The position numbers and the translations under genes were made by a program. Shown one piece after another: positions 62,374-64,000 of a DNA stretch of 64,000 bases; the first letter of the stretch is position 1, and each line of letters begins with the position of its first letter. The notes beneath the pieces are model-generated. The model worked only from the letters and a program-made list of their open reading frames with translations. It was not told the DNA's origin and searched no databases. Source of the stretch: Paragonimus skrjabini miyazakii. Its lineage: Eukaryota > Platyhelminthes > Trematoda > Plagiorchiida > Troglotrematidae. The stretch is from the NCBI GenBank assembly GCA_014338405.1, contig JTDE01000038.1, positions 353,368-417,367 on the forward strand. Reading direction: 5' to 3'.

Positions 62374-62681
62374 CTGTAATGATTTGAAAACTAGCTACTG
62401 GAAAAAAACCCTGCAGGTTTTGAAACGTCCGTGCGGTTTCCGATCTATGCAGATCGAATATAGATCATTTCGAGTGGGGACAAAGTAACCATAGTCTACT
62501 TCGACTGATGACCGCACAAAGAATTCGAACCAGTTTGAAATAATTAAGCTTGCCCAGCGATATTGGGACTACTGGTAAGTAGTACGTGATTCTACTGATT
62601 GAAACTAATTGCAAATTTTCCTACATACATTAGATGTTGTAGGCAACACGCTTCGAAGAGAAACAATACTCGAGTTTCGCT

Positions 62682-62878
62682 TGGTTAGGTGTATGCACCT
62701 TGATATTGAGTATTTGAATATAAACGTAGCTATTTTGACTAGACAGCCCCCTCCCCGTTCACTTTTTTATTCTTCTCTCTGCCCATACAGAGGTTGCTTA
62801 TTCCTTCCTCGTGGTTATGCGGCAATTAAGCATCAGGATGAACCATGAATGTATTGTTGACTATGGTGATGATAATGA
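62682..62878 (+). repeat. Family D repeat, 3'-half copy
   Basis: Matches the 3' half of 8905-9404 from gtgtatgcaccttgatattg to an imperfect GATGATAATG tail. 5' truncated. Confidence 0.7.
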
Positions 62879-63139
62879 GCAAAGGATGACCTACAAGGTT
62901 GGGACAACGGGAAGAATTTCAAAAGGATGCAGATAAAGAGGCTGACCGTATGATTTTAACCAACCACACCCTTCGCACATGGTGGTTGCAGCAAGATAGT
63001 GTGCTCCTGAAAATATGTCGTGGTTATTGAGAGATTGGCATTTAACAATCGCGTACTATTCGTAGAACTGGCAATGATAATGTTAACATTATAATTTCTA
63101 CATATACAACGTGAATTAAACTTATACAGCGGCGAGGTG

Positions 63140-64000
63140 TTCCGACATGAGTACTGTTTCGATTCGGCGGGCTATGCTGAGTAAGACTCCGGTCCTTCAA
63201 GAAGCAACCTTGTCAGACAAGCCAAAGGGGGGCAGTCAGACGAAAAGCAGTCACACTCATAGGATTGTATGTCGCACTACTGACCGCGTAGAAGTGCTTA
63301 GGTAGTGAGGCACGACCCTATAGGCATACAGCGGAACTATTTTTATAGTTGCGCCACTGCAGTCTTCCGTATCAGAAAGAAGGGGGTTAGAAGCTGAATC
63401 TCGTGGTCAAGCTGGAGTGAGAATCGCACTGAGTTCCAGAGCAGAGTAATGCTTGCTCCATTGGATCCCAGTGAACAGTAGCTTGTGCGCTATCAGACTC
63501 AATATGTCGGTTAAAGTCTGTCGACGCAAATCAAAAAAGCGTTGTGTATTCATTATATCGATGTACGCTCCAACGGACAGCTGTTCGGATGCTCCTACAG
63601 ATGCGTTCTATGACGCCCTCGTTGACCTTCTGAATAAGACTACACACTCAGACATCATCATATTAGCGGACGATTTTAATGCTCAGCTTGGTCGTCTTTC
63701 TCCGGATGAGAAGCGGCTGGGAGGTATGTTTAGTGTCCGGGCACAACGGACCGGCAATGGCGAAAGACTGTTGCAGTCGTGTGTATCCCACGGTCTCTAT
63801 ATTTCGAGCACCGCATTCCAACACAGGAAGAAGCACTGTGTTAGAGGGGGATCTTTGTGTACTTCTCAGCCATGGACACAGTTGGATCATATAGCAGTCA
63901 GTCACAGGTGACAACACTCTGTTAAGGACTGTCGTGTCTTTTGGAGCTACCACCTGGACTCGGATCGTGCTGTTGTGCGTGCCCATTTTGTTTTGTCATT
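63140..64000 (+). mobile_element. RTE-like non-LTR retrotransposon: 5' region and endonuclease, running off the edge
   Basis: After a 5' region shared with 55560-56085, an apurinic-type endonuclease frame starts near 63410. It reads AGVRIALSSRAE, then a TAA stop (63448-63450) where Lys is usual, CLLHWIPVNSSLCAIRL, FIISMYAPTDSCSDAPTDAF, and the catalytic-site region IIILADDFNAQLG (the family has GDFNA; here the Gly is Asp). The late catalytic motif SQPWTQLDHIAVSHR follows. A TGA at 63909-63911 replaces the Trp usual after HR, and the same frame then continues with CRVFWSYHLDSDRAVVRAHF to the window end. Only two in-frame stops in about 190 codons: a fairly young but inactive copy. Confidence 0.9.

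Noticed and set aside
63663..63986. 107-codon minus ORF
   Set aside because: Antisense shadow of the endonuclease frame on the plus strand.

Overview
The window looks like nuclear DNA of a digenean trematode (parasitic flatworm) or a close relative. It is AT-rich and gene-poor. Genes are split into small exons by GT-AG introns from about 49 bp to more than 8 kb, and the space between is packed with decayed retroelements of kinds common in flukes: RTE-like non-LTR elements, a Penelope-like element with GIY-YIG endonuclease, SINE-like repeats and foldback elements. There are no bacterial operons, Shine-Dalgarno sites or long bacterial-type reading frames. The species cannot be read from the sequence alone. 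A run of 100 N marks a scaffold gap inside an intron.

Two genes are firm. An NCK-type SH3-SH3-SH3-SH2 adaptor runs on the + strand from 20534 to 35078 in five exons whose reading phases all fit, giving 585 residues. Its SH2 domain is cut by an 8.66 kb intron holding the N gap and several repeats. The last exon of a Sec24 COPII coat subunit (57906-58991, - strand) carries the end of the trunk/beta region, the helical domain and the gelsolin-like domain; the rest of that gene should lie to the right, and I could not find its next exon. A third, weaker call is a two-span membrane protein resembling the TMEM74 family (49923-50338, +).

Several exon candidates have no recognised product: a phase-consistent trio at 14944-15708 (+), a pair at 52320-53170 (-), one at 62194-62373 (-), and single ORFs at 37679 and 61725 (+).

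Layout: 1-14.9 kb is intergenic with repeats (family A at 3.1, 6.5 and 12.3 kb; a GAT-tailed family at 8.9 kb; a tRNA-derived SINE at 10.9 kb); 14.9-15.7 kb unassigned exons; 18.0 kb a foldback element; 20.5-35.1 kb NCK; 37-39.3 kb unassigned ORF and GC-richer block; 40.2-41.8 kb RTE remnant; 46.3-47.8 kb Penelope remnant; 49.9-50.7 kb TMEM74-like gene; 52.3-53.2 kb unassigned minus exons; 55-56 kb repeats; 57.9-59.0 kb Sec24; 63.1-64.0 kb a second RTE-like copy running off the edge.

The genes do not form a pathway. NCK links phosphotyrosine signals to actin, Sec24 selects cargo for ER export, and the remaining content is mainly transposon history. I found no convincing new biological system. 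The best leads are the family A repeat with a shared reading frame, the foldback elements, the unassigned multi-exon genes, and start codons placed just after splice acceptors, which may be trans-splice sites.
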